Shown: in pieces, positions 1-11,600 of the stretch
How the letters are laid out: each line of letters starts with the position of its first letter
How positions within the stretch are numbered: position 1 is the stretch's first letter
Source of the DNA: Anisakis pegreffii
Lineage: Eukaryota; Nematoda; Chromadorea; Rhabditida; Anisakidae
Direction: 5' to 3'
Assembly (NCBI GenBank): GCA_035041965.1
Contig: JAPYMA010000100.1
Location: 62,001 to 126,000, forward strand
DNA length: 64,000 bases
Translations under genes and position numbers: made by a program
Notes under the pieces: generated by a model
What the model saw: the letters and a program-made list of their open reading frames with translations, nothing else
Told to the model about the DNA's origin: nothing
Databases searched by the model: none

Positions 1-1
1 A

Positions 2-1904
2 GAAGAGAGAAGGAACAACGCTGAACAAAACTGTGCACGTTTCGAGCGTCCCGTTCAATTCGACGAATTTCCGGATTTGGATAAATTACCGCAGTCGAGC
101 GATTTAGAGAGCGCATTGGTATCGCTGAAGAATAAAGTGGACGCCATCCGACAGAGGTTGAATCATTCGCGCTACTCTATCTTCTCATAATCTTCGTTTT
201 TTGCTCTCTCATTCACTCTTAAATGCAATCAACCAACCACTCATCGGTTTTTCCTGTTTGCCTGTATATGAACAGATCTTCGATAGAGGGTGTTATTTAG
301 GAGAATTCTTAACAGATCGGAATTTTGGTCATCAAGTGGGCGATACTAAACTTATGAATATAAAGGAGTATTGAAAATGATCATAAGATGAAGTGTAATG
401 AAAATGAAATGAATTAATAGTCAAAAGTAAATTAACCCCAAAAGTTTTATAGTACTCAACGAAACGTAACAGAAGAGGATGTGGCGAAAGCGAAAGAAGT
501 TTTTAGGGGAGCCAAGAGTGATTTTCGTTTGGCTATGACTGCGTACAATGCAAGTTTTTAATGTGTATTACATGCAATTTTAGCCTTACTCTCTGATTAT
601 CATCACAGTGATTATAGTCTACTGGTACTATTATATTTTGCGGGGGTTATTGCGTATTGTTTCCTCGGCAATATTAGGACATGCTTGCTCGTTATTATCG
701 TTAGTATTGCGAACATTATCATCGATATTGGTAACACATGACAATAACGATGCTATTACTATTGTTGTTGTTATATAATATGCTTTTGGTAATTTCAGTA
801 TTCAGTATAATAATGTAATATTTTCAGGAAACGAAAAAAGTAATTGAGGAACGTCGTAAGCATTTCATCAATCACCGAGGATTGATTACGTTTCGATTGT
901 GTGAAATCTTTGACGGTTTGCTAAGCTTGCGGAAATTTAGAGGACGACTTGAAATAAGCCATAGAGATAAAACCGCCAGAATTGTGGTTAGTGTTTCATT
1001 GTTGTTTTGCATTAGCGTTGTTTTTTATGTATACCAAATTTGGGTGCACTCGCATGATTTTCTTGTGTATATTTCTTTACTAATATCAGTTGTATTCGTA
1101 TTATTTAACCTGCTGCTGAATTCGTGCTTCAGATTGAGCAAGTTGGTGCATCGAATGATAACTCACTGGATGATAGTGGTTTTCATGGAACGGATGATGG
1201 AGAGGCACGTAGTTTCCGAGATTTGAAAGGTAGAAACATTCATTGCAGTTATTTATTTATAGCTAAATTTTTGCATTGTTATGGATATTATTATCGCGTT
1301 GAATATCAGGTTTGTCTGGCGGTGAACGAACGTACACATTGGCATGCTTTATTATGGCGCTTTGGGAAATTGTGGACGCTCCTTTCAGGTGATACTCTTT
1401 GTGATATTTGGCCATTTTTAATGTTTACATGGAATACACTCGTCGTGTGGTACGTGAATTGCTCATGTTCGCTTGAAAAGCAAAAATTGTTACTCAAGTC
1501 TTCGGCACGGATTGAACAGTTTGATCAAAATCTTTGGATATGAGTTGAGTGATCAGTTCACATTGATATCTGCATTGTATTTAATTGCTCTTCGCATTCG
1601 ATCATTCGTATGAAAAGTCGACTGATTAGAACAGAGATTGCAGTTACAATGATTGTATTGCATATGAAGGCGTGCGATGGATTGCAGTGTTGATTAGTTG
1701 TTATAATTCAGATGTATGGATGAATTTGACGTCTTCTTGGACCATTTGAATCGTGGAATGGTGATGGAATTGTTGGTGAAATTGGCCACGAAACGATTTC
1801 CCCAAAAGCAGTTTCTGTTCTTTACGCCGTTAGGATTGTCGGACTTAAAAGGATATGAACGTGTACAAATTTACGAAATGAAAAAACTCGAGCACAACTC
1901 ATGA
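2..1904 (+). CDS. smc-6: SMC6, structural maintenance of chromosomes protein 6 (3' end only)
   Basis: C-terminal part of the SMC6 ATPase, which pairs with SMC5 in the SMC5/6 complex that handles recombination intermediates and replication stress in the nucleus. The gene enters from the left edge. Exons 828-986, 1133-1229, 1310-1388 and 1712-1904 join in phase. They give the end of the coiled coil, the conserved arm next to the head, the ABC signature LSGGE (from 1314) and, across the last junction, the Walker B segment CMDEFDVFLD. The protein stops after KKLEHNS. Upstream pieces at 2 to about 156 and about 473-553 are open and coiled-coil-like, but their junction phases do not fit simply, so those borders are uncertain. 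The order of signature, PFRCMDEFD and final FTP.GLS block is that of SMC6 rather than SMC1-5. The Walker A half lies outside the window. Confidence 0.9.
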
Positions 1905-3546
1905 AGCGGTGTGTAATTTGTTTGAAATCAACATATGATCTATTGCTCATTATTACGATTCTCGTAGTGTGTATACCTCTTATATCGTTTGAAATTAATA
2001 CCACTTTAGTAATCGTTCTTGTGAATATTTTCGTTGCAGTTGTTAATATTCTCACTATCATTGGGAAAATGTTGTCAAAGTTGCCTTTGAAATGATCTCA
2101 TTTCAGTATTGTACGATATTGCAAGCTTTAATCTCGCAGATCAATTCATTTTACTTTCGTCTTTTAAAATTACTCTGATCTTATCTCATATACCGAATTG
2201 CATTTGTGAATGCAGATAGTATAAATTTTTGCATTATTCGTATTGCTATTGTTTTTGTAATAATCCTGATTGTTACTTTTATTGTTACTAATGCCGTTTT
2301 TTATTGTCAGTAATTCTTACATTCATTTGTAATAATTACTGTTCGAAATTTTCCTTTATAAGCAGATTTCATTTTGTGATTATGCAATGTTGGTCTGTGT
2401 CGGACTTGAACTTGGCATAGAATTGTAGGATTTAATCTGTTTGATGGTATTGTTTTTGTGTAAAAATAACATGCTGTGCATTAATTTTTCATAACGTTCG
2501 TTGCTATTGGTTTTCTTGTAACAAATAAAAAATTGTTTATCATATTAATGAAATGTTTCAAGATTGTTTAGTTAGATTTGTTTTGTTTTGCGTGTTTGAT
2601 TTTTAAATTATTTGTGATTTGAGTGAGTTGTGAAAAAGGCACACATCTGATACTCATACATACAGTACGAACAGTCAATGTTTGTATAAGATCATATTAA
2701 TCAAAGCGTGGTGTGTGACTGTGAGGTTGTATCTTAAACTTTTTTTCCATATTTCTTCGAATAACACATATTTTTTTCTAGAAATAAAAGTAAATTATTT
2801 TTTATGCGATGGAAATCGCAATGTCGACAAGACTCAAGGCTGATTACCGACCGAACATAATGCCGAATACATTTAGCACATACATTCATCAAATCATATC
2901 GATCAAAGTGTGAAATTTATGTTTCACGTTTTTGAAGTAGTTTCATATGCTCTGTGAGGTGGACACAAAGAATTATCATGATGTTCATAAGATGTGGACG
3001 TAATGATTACTTGATTATTATGCACATAGTGCAGATGGTTAACATGATTATGAAGATCGAGCTGTGGTGTTTAAAGGCTGTATCTCAACAAAATAAACTT
3101 GTTGTTCGACATCAGAAGCGACTTTCTAGGACCTGAAGTGGTGCAGAAGGTTATGGTATCCTGCCAGCGATAACAATCCTTTGAGAATCTCATCGCTGAT
3201 CTCTTTTCTTACTTTCAGCACACTACCCATAGGCAATTTTGGCGAACTATCCGTCTAGGCTGTAAACGTTAGCATTAACATATGTCAACTAAAATTAACA
3301 CAGTATGAGCAACAATTTCATTTATTGTTTCAAAAACGTTTGTAGTTACGAAGTTGCACTCATTAGATGCCATTGTTATGGTAACGCAGAGGGATTATTT
3401 TCCTGTGGCATTCTATCCGTTATTTTTATTGTTGTTGCGCTTTTTGCGTGTGATTCCGTCAGATTGAATAGTAGCGCTTTTGGTGTCTTTTCATCGTACT
3501 CGAATTAATTATGACTTGCCTTTCGAGAATCGTTCTTTAGTTTCAG
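1905..3546. other. Intergenic: SMC6 3' flank and eIF3g 5' flank
   Basis: No confident gene. AATAAA-type signals occur at 2524-2529 and again near 2783, and may serve the SMC6 transcript. The stretch is AT-rich except for about 2810-3250. There, short open segments look protein-like in more than one plus frame (for example SDFLGPEVVQKVMVSCQR near 3114-3170), but no consistent exon chain could be built. Confidence 0.5.
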
Positions 3547-6420
3547 GAATACTGGTCGAAGGAACGCTTCGAAGCGGAAAAATTCAAAACGAAGGACCAA
3601 AAGAACATGTCGGCGCTTGTCACGCAACTCTCGGAGCTGTAAGTTCATGCATTCATCAGTAATTCGTTGATTGGTACTCATTTGAATGATCCTTATGGCC
3701 TTATAAAGTGGAGGTAATTCGTGGAAATTTCAGTACAGCGACTCCGGCTATCGGTAGTTGGGCCGAAGCAGTGGAACAAGAAAGTAAGTTTGTTTTCATC
3801 CATCGGTTTCTCGTGTGTCTTATCTGATCTCATCTAATCACCAATCCATAGTTTTAGGACGATGGAAATAATGAAACGATTCAACGAATTGCCTCAGTAT
3901 CCGAATTTTATGCCATAGAATATATCCTTTTTTGTGGGCTTTCTTGTTGAATCATCCACGAATTTTCGTGAAATGATTACCCATCATTTACTTCGTATAT
4001 TCCTTCTCATTGCTCATGCGGATTACTGTTGCTTTAATACAGTTTGATATATCATGAATTCCGTATTTACAGCGTTAAGTGGTCGTCATGAAACGACGAA
4101 GGACGGAATTAAGACTGTCACTGATATTGTCACAGATGATACTGGCAAATATAAGGTGAGATCTCAGTTGTGATGTAAAGAATTTATGTTAATAATGGTG
4201 AATTTCTGAAAAGTCTCAGCAATTTTCAGTTACCAAGTTACTGACAATTTCAGTAACTCTCTCGGGAAATAACTGTTATGCTCATTACTGTTGATGAGCT
4301 TGCAGCAACGAATGTGAATGAGTTGAGGTTAAGCTAGAAAGAGTGAACAAATGCAATTGAGTAGAGCATTCGTGGATTATTCGTTCGTTTTTGGATCCTT
4401 TTGCTTTGCAGGTGATAACAACGTTCAAGGTGGTTACGAAGAAGGTTCCGAAACCAATTGCGGAACGAAAGAAATGGAAGAAATTTGGCCAGTGCAAAAA
4501 CGATCCACCAGGTCCACATGTTTCGACCACTTATGTGGCCGAAGAGGTGATATTACAGTTCATCAGGAATCGAGCCGGAGAGGTCAGTGAGCACTTATGA
4601 TGCGATCGCTTGTTTACGTTTTTCAGTTGATTCGTTAATGGTCAGTGAACGATTATATGTTCATTAACGGTATGTGCATATGATTGAAAACTCATAGATA
4701 AGGTACAATTTCAATCGGTGATACAATGATCATGAAAATACAATGCAAACTTTATGTTTCATAGATGTTGATGCGACATTCCTTTAGAGTGGCGTTATTG
4801 ATCAGTTTGGTTAATGAGTGGCCACAAATAACCATTATTTCAGCAACAATTGGATACTGGAGAAGAAACCGCGCGAGTTTCGATGAAGGGTTCATCATCA
4901 ACGCATTGTCGATACTGTAAGGTTGGTGTTGATTATGAAAATTCGCAGCATTTTTCACTTGAATTGAATTCTTCAAGCTGTTGATTTGAATCAAAGAATA
5001 CGGTGTGATCGTTTGAGATTTGTAGTCACTAATCATGATATTCATAGTTTACTTTAATTTGAAATATTTCAAAAAAATTTGCTTACAGTAATTCAAAAGA
5101 GACAAGTGTAAGTGAAAATGGTTGGAAAGCATTAATCTTTTCTGAGTGTTGAAAATCTTTTTTGGATTTTGAGTAAGCATGAATTAATTTGAGGCTGATG
5201 ACCATTGGTCCGTGAGCTGCCCGTACAAATCGATGTACGCGAACGACGAAGAGGATTCGGAGGCAACAAGAGATCGCGATGGAAAACTTGGGACAGCAAG
5301 TAGGTTGAGAGTATTAGACAAATTTGTTTTGTTAGTTTCGACTTCAGATCGAAAGATCTAAGTTTCTTTGTGGCAACTGTGTATTATTCCACATATCTGA
5401 AGATATCCAGATGTGTGAAGTAATACTTGTATGCATTCATGACTCCATTTATTTGCAATCCTCTGATGTGTTCCTGAGTTGTGATTGATGTTTTAAGTAA
5501 AATCAAATACCTAACTAGTTCCAGTTTTATGTGAGTGATAATGCAATGTGGTCTAGTTGTAAGTTGTCGATGTGATTTAGCTTGATCTATTTTCTGTAAT
5601 CTTCTGTTGTATATTAGGTTTCGACTTCATTTTATTCATAAATAATTTTGAATGTTCTCCATACTATCGTTCAGTTGGCAAGCGGGATTTTGTGATGTGT
5701 GAGTACCTACGGGAATGATGACTTTGTGATTCTGATCGAATGTTTCCTTGCAGTGGGCACACCAGGTCCGGGCAAGTACGTGGCTCCGGGTATGCGTGGA
5801 GGAGAACGTAGCATGTTGGGTAGCAGTATGGAAAAGCAACGATCCGACGAGAACACGTGCCGAGTGACGAATCTACCGGAGGAATGCGACGAAATTGTTA
5901 GTTGTAGCGTTCGAGTGTCGTGAGAAGAGACGATCAAAATTCAATTTCAGGAGCTGAAACTACTGTTCAGTCAGATCGGTCAAGTGAGTCGTGTGTTCAT
6001 CGCGAAGGATAAGCACACGAACAGACCGAAAGGATTCGCGTTCGTTACGTACGATCGGAGAGATCACGCCGAGACGGCGATTCAGAAGTTGAACGGCTAC
6101 AAACTGGATCATTTGGTACTGAAAGTGGAGTGGACAAGGTTAGAGTATTACGTTGTTGATGTTGTTAGCATTGTTTACGAATGCTTTTATTTGGTTTTAA
6201 TTAGAGCATTGGTTCTATTTGACGGGACTGGTTACCTTTATTTAACGTCACTGGTTTATTATTGTTGCTTTCATTTTTATTAACATTACTGTCGTCATTG
6301 ACATATATCTATCTTGAGTTCTTTTGCAATCATTTGTCAGGTATTATGTTGTTTTTTTGCGATGATTGCGAATTCCATCTAAAGTTTCAACTGTTTCGCA
6401 TTTTCAGGCCCAACAACTAA
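3547..6420 (+). CDS. eif-3.G: eIF3g, eukaryotic translation initiation factor 3 subunit G
   Basis: RNA-binding subunit of eIF3, which recruits mRNA to the 40S ribosome and helps scanning in the cytoplasm. Nine exons: 3547-3638 (ATG at 3607), 3734-3783, 4073-4155, 4412-4582, 4844-4921, 5194-5299, 5754-5896, 5951-6138 and 6408-6420. From the ATG they add up to 288 codons including the stop, so 287 residues. The N-terminal IGSWAEAVE block and the TTFKVVTKKVPK segment are typical of eIF3g. A CCHC zinc knuckle lies at residues 134-147 (C-x2-C-x4-H-x4-C, HCRYCK...HWSVSC). An RRM covers 209-283, with RNP2-like CRVTNL and RNP1 KGFAFVTY. The protein ends EWTRPNN. The acceptor of exon 6 is TTGAG rather than CAG. 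A poly(A) signal AATAAA is at 6800-6805. Twenty in-frame codons precede the ATG in exon 1; see findings. Confidence 0.95.
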
Positions 6421-7489
6421 ATAATAATGCGCATGGAATGCTCTCTCTTCTGACACTGTCAACATCGTAATTGTTACGATTATATTTCTCAACAATAACT
6501 TGTGATTCGTGTCGTTCATGAATTGAATACTATTCTGTCACTGAGAAAAAAACTGAAAATTCATTTATAGAAATTTAAGAATTGGTGTGGCAAAATGAAA
6601 AAACGTTTTGAATTTTCTCGTTTTCTGTTTCTTTTTTGGGGGATTTTTATAATTTTCGTTGGTGTTTCTTGTTTCTTGATGAATTTTATATCATACATTT
6701 TGTTTTTTGTTCTTTGAAAATTTGATGAACTGACTCTGTTCTGTTGGTGGTTCATTTTTTATTTGTTTCGCTTATATCTTCTTATATTTTGTTTGAAACA
6801 ATAAAGAAGTATTGTTGTTTGTAATTTGAATTACATGTGAAACCTTTGAATGAGCGCAGTGGAATGATGGATTAAAGAGGTATAGTGTATGAATTTTCTT
6901 TGGGATAAGGTTGAAAGCATGTGAAGTTATATGAGATTGATTGAGAGAAACAGGAGTTGGAGAGATTTTGAGAATGAATAGCAATTTCTCGGAAGATGGA
7001 CTGTGATTTCAAAAAGGGAAACGTTGAGGGGTTAAGCGAACGAAATAAATTCTGATTAAAATTCAAATGACGACGGAGCAAACTTGAACACTGTTGGGCT
7101 TAAAAGTATGGAGATTATGACCCGGTTGAACATTGTTTCTTGAGTTCTCATTACTTTAAACCAAAAAATTACGTACGAAACATTTAAACTGTAAAAACTA
7201 TTTACGAACTGAAACAGTAGTAGTATTTTGCATTGATCTGCTGATTGTGCCGGACTGATTCATTTAATTCGAGCCTATCCTCAACTGCACACAACAAATG
7301 AAACATTTTTCGATAACCTTGAGTAGAGACGGCTTTGGAAGATGAGAAGAGTGAATGTGTTGTTGGAAAATAATGCTATAGATCTTTCTGTTATGCGAAT
7401 GTGGCACGTTTGACTTGCAAGCGTTTGATCTTTGTGGAAAAGCATTTGTTCAGTGAGAATTTTTGATGATGGAGTCACTAGAACTATTC
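6421..7489. other. eIF3g 3'UTR and intergenic DNA
   Basis: The first ~385 bases are probably the eIF3g 3'UTR, ending near the AATAAA at 6800. The rest is AT-rich with no supported gene. The longer minus-strand ORFs in 6560-7080 are low-complexity and lack splice or family signals. Confidence 0.5.
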
Positions 7490-8697
7490 AGTAAAATCGC
7501 TCGACAACATGTGTAGTTTTCTGAAACTAGAGAATCTCCTTAAGCCGACTTTGAAAAGAACTCTCGAGTTGCTGGGCAAAGTTGAGCATGCAGGTGTTCT
7601 GAATATGGTACACGTGATATTCCTGCAGAACTGTATTAGTGATCACGCCACACAGATAAAATGTGCAGAGTTTGGCTGCATTACAGAATGGTTCAAGTAG
7701 CTCGGCATATGTTCAGAAAATCATTCATATCTCCTGAACAAAGAAAAACTCCCGACAACACATATAATATTCTGGAAGCTGAGAATCTGCTGAATGAGAT
7801 GGTACCAAGAAAATGTGATGTTGCGGGGTAAACTTGAGAGAGAGGATGCTTTGAATATGGTAACCTCTATAAAGCTAAGCAACGGATTGATGTTGATCAA
7901 CAGTGATAAAATTTATATGGATGAGCGATTTTGCGCTTGTTGTTGATATAGCCTCACGAAAATAGCCAGATCTCCTGAAGAAAGCGGAATTGCTCTGCGA
8001 AATATGTGTTTTTCTAAATCCTGAGATTCCACTGGATCGAATGCTGTACAGAAATTCATATGTTATTGGGCGAAGCTGAGAGCACGGTTGGCTCGAAGAT
8101 GGCAACCCGTATAGAATTCAGAAAATAGCTATATCTCCTCATCTATTCATAATTTCTCGGCAAAATATATGATACCGTAAACATAGAGATTCTGAACAAT
8201 CGAATGGTGCAAAGAAAATCATATGTTACCGGGTAAACTTGAGAGCACGGGCACCTTGAAGATGGTAGAGATGATAACTTATATAGAGCTATAGTACTGT
8301 GTTGATATTGATCTACAGTGATAGAATGTATGTGAATGAGCGACTTTGCGCTCGTTATTGATATGGCTTTATGAAAATGGCCATATCTTCTCAAGAAAAC
8401 GGAATCGCTGGATAAAATATATGTTTTCCCGAATCCAGAGGTTCCGTTGGATCGAATGATGTGCAGAAATTCATATGTTACTGGGCAAAGCTGAGAGTGC
8501 AGTAGGCTCGAAGATGGCAACCGCTATAGCATTGAGAAATTAGCTACATTTCCTCAACTGATCATTATTGCTCGGCAAAGTATAAGATATTCTGAACGTA
8601 GGGGCTCTGAGGAATCGAATGATGTGCAAAATTTTATATGTTACCGGGCAAAATTGAGAGTATGGACACTTTGAAGATGGTAACCTTTATAGAGCTT
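7490..8697. repeat. Degenerate tandem repeat with a 415-bp higher-order period
   Basis: Six diverged copies of one unit, recognised by a core like GGGCAAAGCTGAGAG followed by GAAGATGGTAACC. Cores start near 7573, 7825, 8068, 8231, 8483 and 8646. Spacing alternates (252, 243, 163, 252, 163), so copies 3/4 and 5/6 form two 415-bp blocks. In each copy the plus strand keeps a short open reading of the type MLLGKxES...LKMVT, while stops interrupt the segments between. Minus-strand ORFs at 7875-8105 and 8143-8520 are the same repeat read the other way. It may be a satellite or a decayed repeat-protein gene. Confidence 0.8.
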
Positions 8698-11600
8698 TTT
8701 TGTTTAAGTAACGAGGGTTCCCGAACTTACCGTACGCACCTTCTCTTAACAGGGAGAATTAATATAGGGTCGAAGCTTATTTATTAACTACCATCATGTT
8801 GCCCTTCACACAGTTCGGAAATGTTGTCCTTATTCCCCTTGCCGGTACAATTAACATTCATCGCTAGTGCCACTAAAGTATTTGAAAACTTCAACAACCC
8901 ATTCCATTGAGAGTAGGAGTATTGAGGTGTCATTAGCTTGGAGCTTAGGGATTTCTATCAAAATTCAAAGTCACCACCCATACCTTAAAGAACTGGCAAT
9001 GCTCGAGAGACCACATCTTAGGCTGACGTTAAGCTGGACAGCTGCGGTTTCTCTTCTTCATTTCCTGAAAATGGCAAAATTTTGATGTCTTTCAATAAAC
9101 TCTGTTTTTTTTTGAATATGTTAGAGAAGCGAAGATAAACTTTCAACAAACAAAAAAGCTGCAAGGAATGCTCAATGATGTAACTGCATGAAAATATTCC
9201 AAATGAAAAAATAACCAAAGATTTGATAATGTTGATTGACAGTATACAGCTATTAAATAATATTTCACATGAATGAGATGAACAGAGAAGAGCATTCACA
9301 GTGACATAAAGTGTTTAGAATCTGATTCTGTCATGTGAGCGATTTCAAATTTGAAGGCTTGCTTTGAATTGTGCTTGTGACTTAGGTCACATCCGAAATA
9401 GGATGGCTCTATTCCCTATGCAATCCATTTAATGTGACAACTATCGTGTGTTAGATTTGTTTCTTTGAAAATTCTCGTTTTTGAATCTGAACTGCCCTTG
9501 TCAAGTTGATATAAGACCAAGTAAATTCACGGTAAAATCAATAAGTTTAAGTTATTTATTAATTTTTTACGATATGACGATAGCAATATTCATGCTTATA
9601 TTTGTAGCAGTTTCTGTTCTGCATTTCATCAGTATTAATCGCTTCTCACTTCGATTGAATTAGTTTAGCATTTGGATGATGCAAATGTTGAAATAATTGT
9701 TGCAGCAAATGTAGATAGATATTTCATTCTACCAGTTCAGCATTCATCACACTCTCATATGTAATCAAAGGCAGGTTTCTTTTTCATAAACTCTAGTTAG
9801 AACAATAGGAAACAAGCTCTTTCGAATCAAATGGCTTATGAATTGCGCTCTCATTCAACTGAACTATTTTGGAGAATCTGAAATCATTGCCTAAGCCCAA
9901 TTTAGCTTTCGAAACTACTCTTGAAATGTTCACGTAAATTCACATTTTCAAGTTGATCAGTGGCCATGAACGCCGTGATATGTGTTGCATATTTGATAAA
10001 AAATTTCAATTGAGCGACTTTTCATTCTTTTTAGGTGAGTTTTTGACGTTCTCATATCTTTCATAGATGAAAAGCGTTCTCCTCCTGGTGATTTCTCATT
10101 CACTAATTTCTCGTTCCTTTCGTTACAGTTGAAATCCTCTCTGATCACTCTCATATTTTTTCTCATTGAAAACATTTTCCTTTGCCACATTTCTCATTCT
10201 TCTCATCGCATTGTCACGAACAGGCGAAGTCAAATTCTCATTCACTGACACATGTTCTTTAGTCATTTGAACTGTCATCAAACGATCAAACATATTCATT
10301 CGATTCGATCATTCATTTGCATTGTTACTTTCGAAACCACGGTTTCCATCGATGAAGTAAGTACATATCCTTCTCATCCAATGGTGCATGAACGCATTAT
10401 TGTCGTATCGATGAAACTGCCAACAACGTAGCCAAATAAAGCAATACCCCATGTTGAGGTTGATGAGTTGCTTTCGAATGACACAATGTGCATGAATAAA
10501 TATGTACGAGCGATTTGAATTTGTTAAATGGTTGAAGAATGAAATTATGAGGTAATAACGAAGACGCAATTTCGGTTGTATTTGTTTTGCAAGAAGGAAG
10601 GTCATTTGTTGTTGAAAGAAGGCGAACGAACGAATCGTTTCAGATTGATGCATTGGATCGTGCAGGGTTATTGACAAATTAGTTTTCGTTGTATTTGATT
10701 CAGATGCAAAATGCGATCGTCGGCTTTTTATATTGTTTTCGATTGTATTCATTTGATGAATTTTGTGTTAACGATCCATCTCAATAACAGTTCGATCACC
10801 TACCGCAACATCGTTTTGAAATCGTTTTTCACTGCATCGGATGAAGGGTCAACTGAGCAGTTATAATTGATTTTCTGCAATTTGTCTGGTGGATACCTTA
10901 TGAGTAAGTGTTCTTGTCTTCAACATACACTCTATCCTAAGAATTCGATTTGAGTTGATCGAAGTGACAAAATTAGCAATCAGCAGCACCTCAAAGAATA
11001 ACATTCTGATCAGATAAGTACTTATTGATTCCAATATGTGCTCGACGAGTTGCTGGGAATAATTCGATTTAATATTTAAATGAGTGCTGTTGGGTCGTTA
11101 TTGTCAACGATGAACGAATGCTCAACATAATAATTAGTCATATGGTGATTAATAGACACAATAGAATGGTGATTCGAAGAAACGCTTCGATAATTGTTAT
11201 GTGTTTTCTTTTATTGGTTATTGGGCAAACGAAGAGACATCCAAAAACAAATTGATGCCGAATATTTCGAGTTTTATGAGTGTAAAAAGAAGAGTTGTTT
11301 GGATGAAGGTGACATAACAAGGACAAAACAAATGAGAATCGTTGAGCGACGAATTAAAGGAGGAAATACGTTTCATCACGAACGGTGAATGATCAAAGGA
11401 AGATCACATTCTTGGTCACAATAATGATTTTTGTTGGCAATATTTTGAAGTCGTTTACAAATATCGTAATCCAAAATGTTCGTTCGAATTGTCAAATTGG
11501 TTTTTGGTTACTAGTTATTGTGTGAACACCGTTACTAGTCATTATCCCGCAGCATAACAATTTTATTCCGATTATTGGATGGAAGATGTTCTGACGAACA

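Noticed and set aside
8143..8520. 125-codon minus-strand ORF and its relative at 7875-8105
   Set aside because: They are the tandem repeat read on the other strand; stops interrupt most copies.
9386..9399. GTGACTTAGGTCAC resembling a nuclear-receptor response element
   Set aside because: A single short palindrome far from any gene start; expected by chance.
10309..10752. 147-codon minus-strand ORF
   Set aside because: Among the longest frames, but with no domain, no splice context, codon content typical of AT-rich noncoding DNA, and weak coding character.
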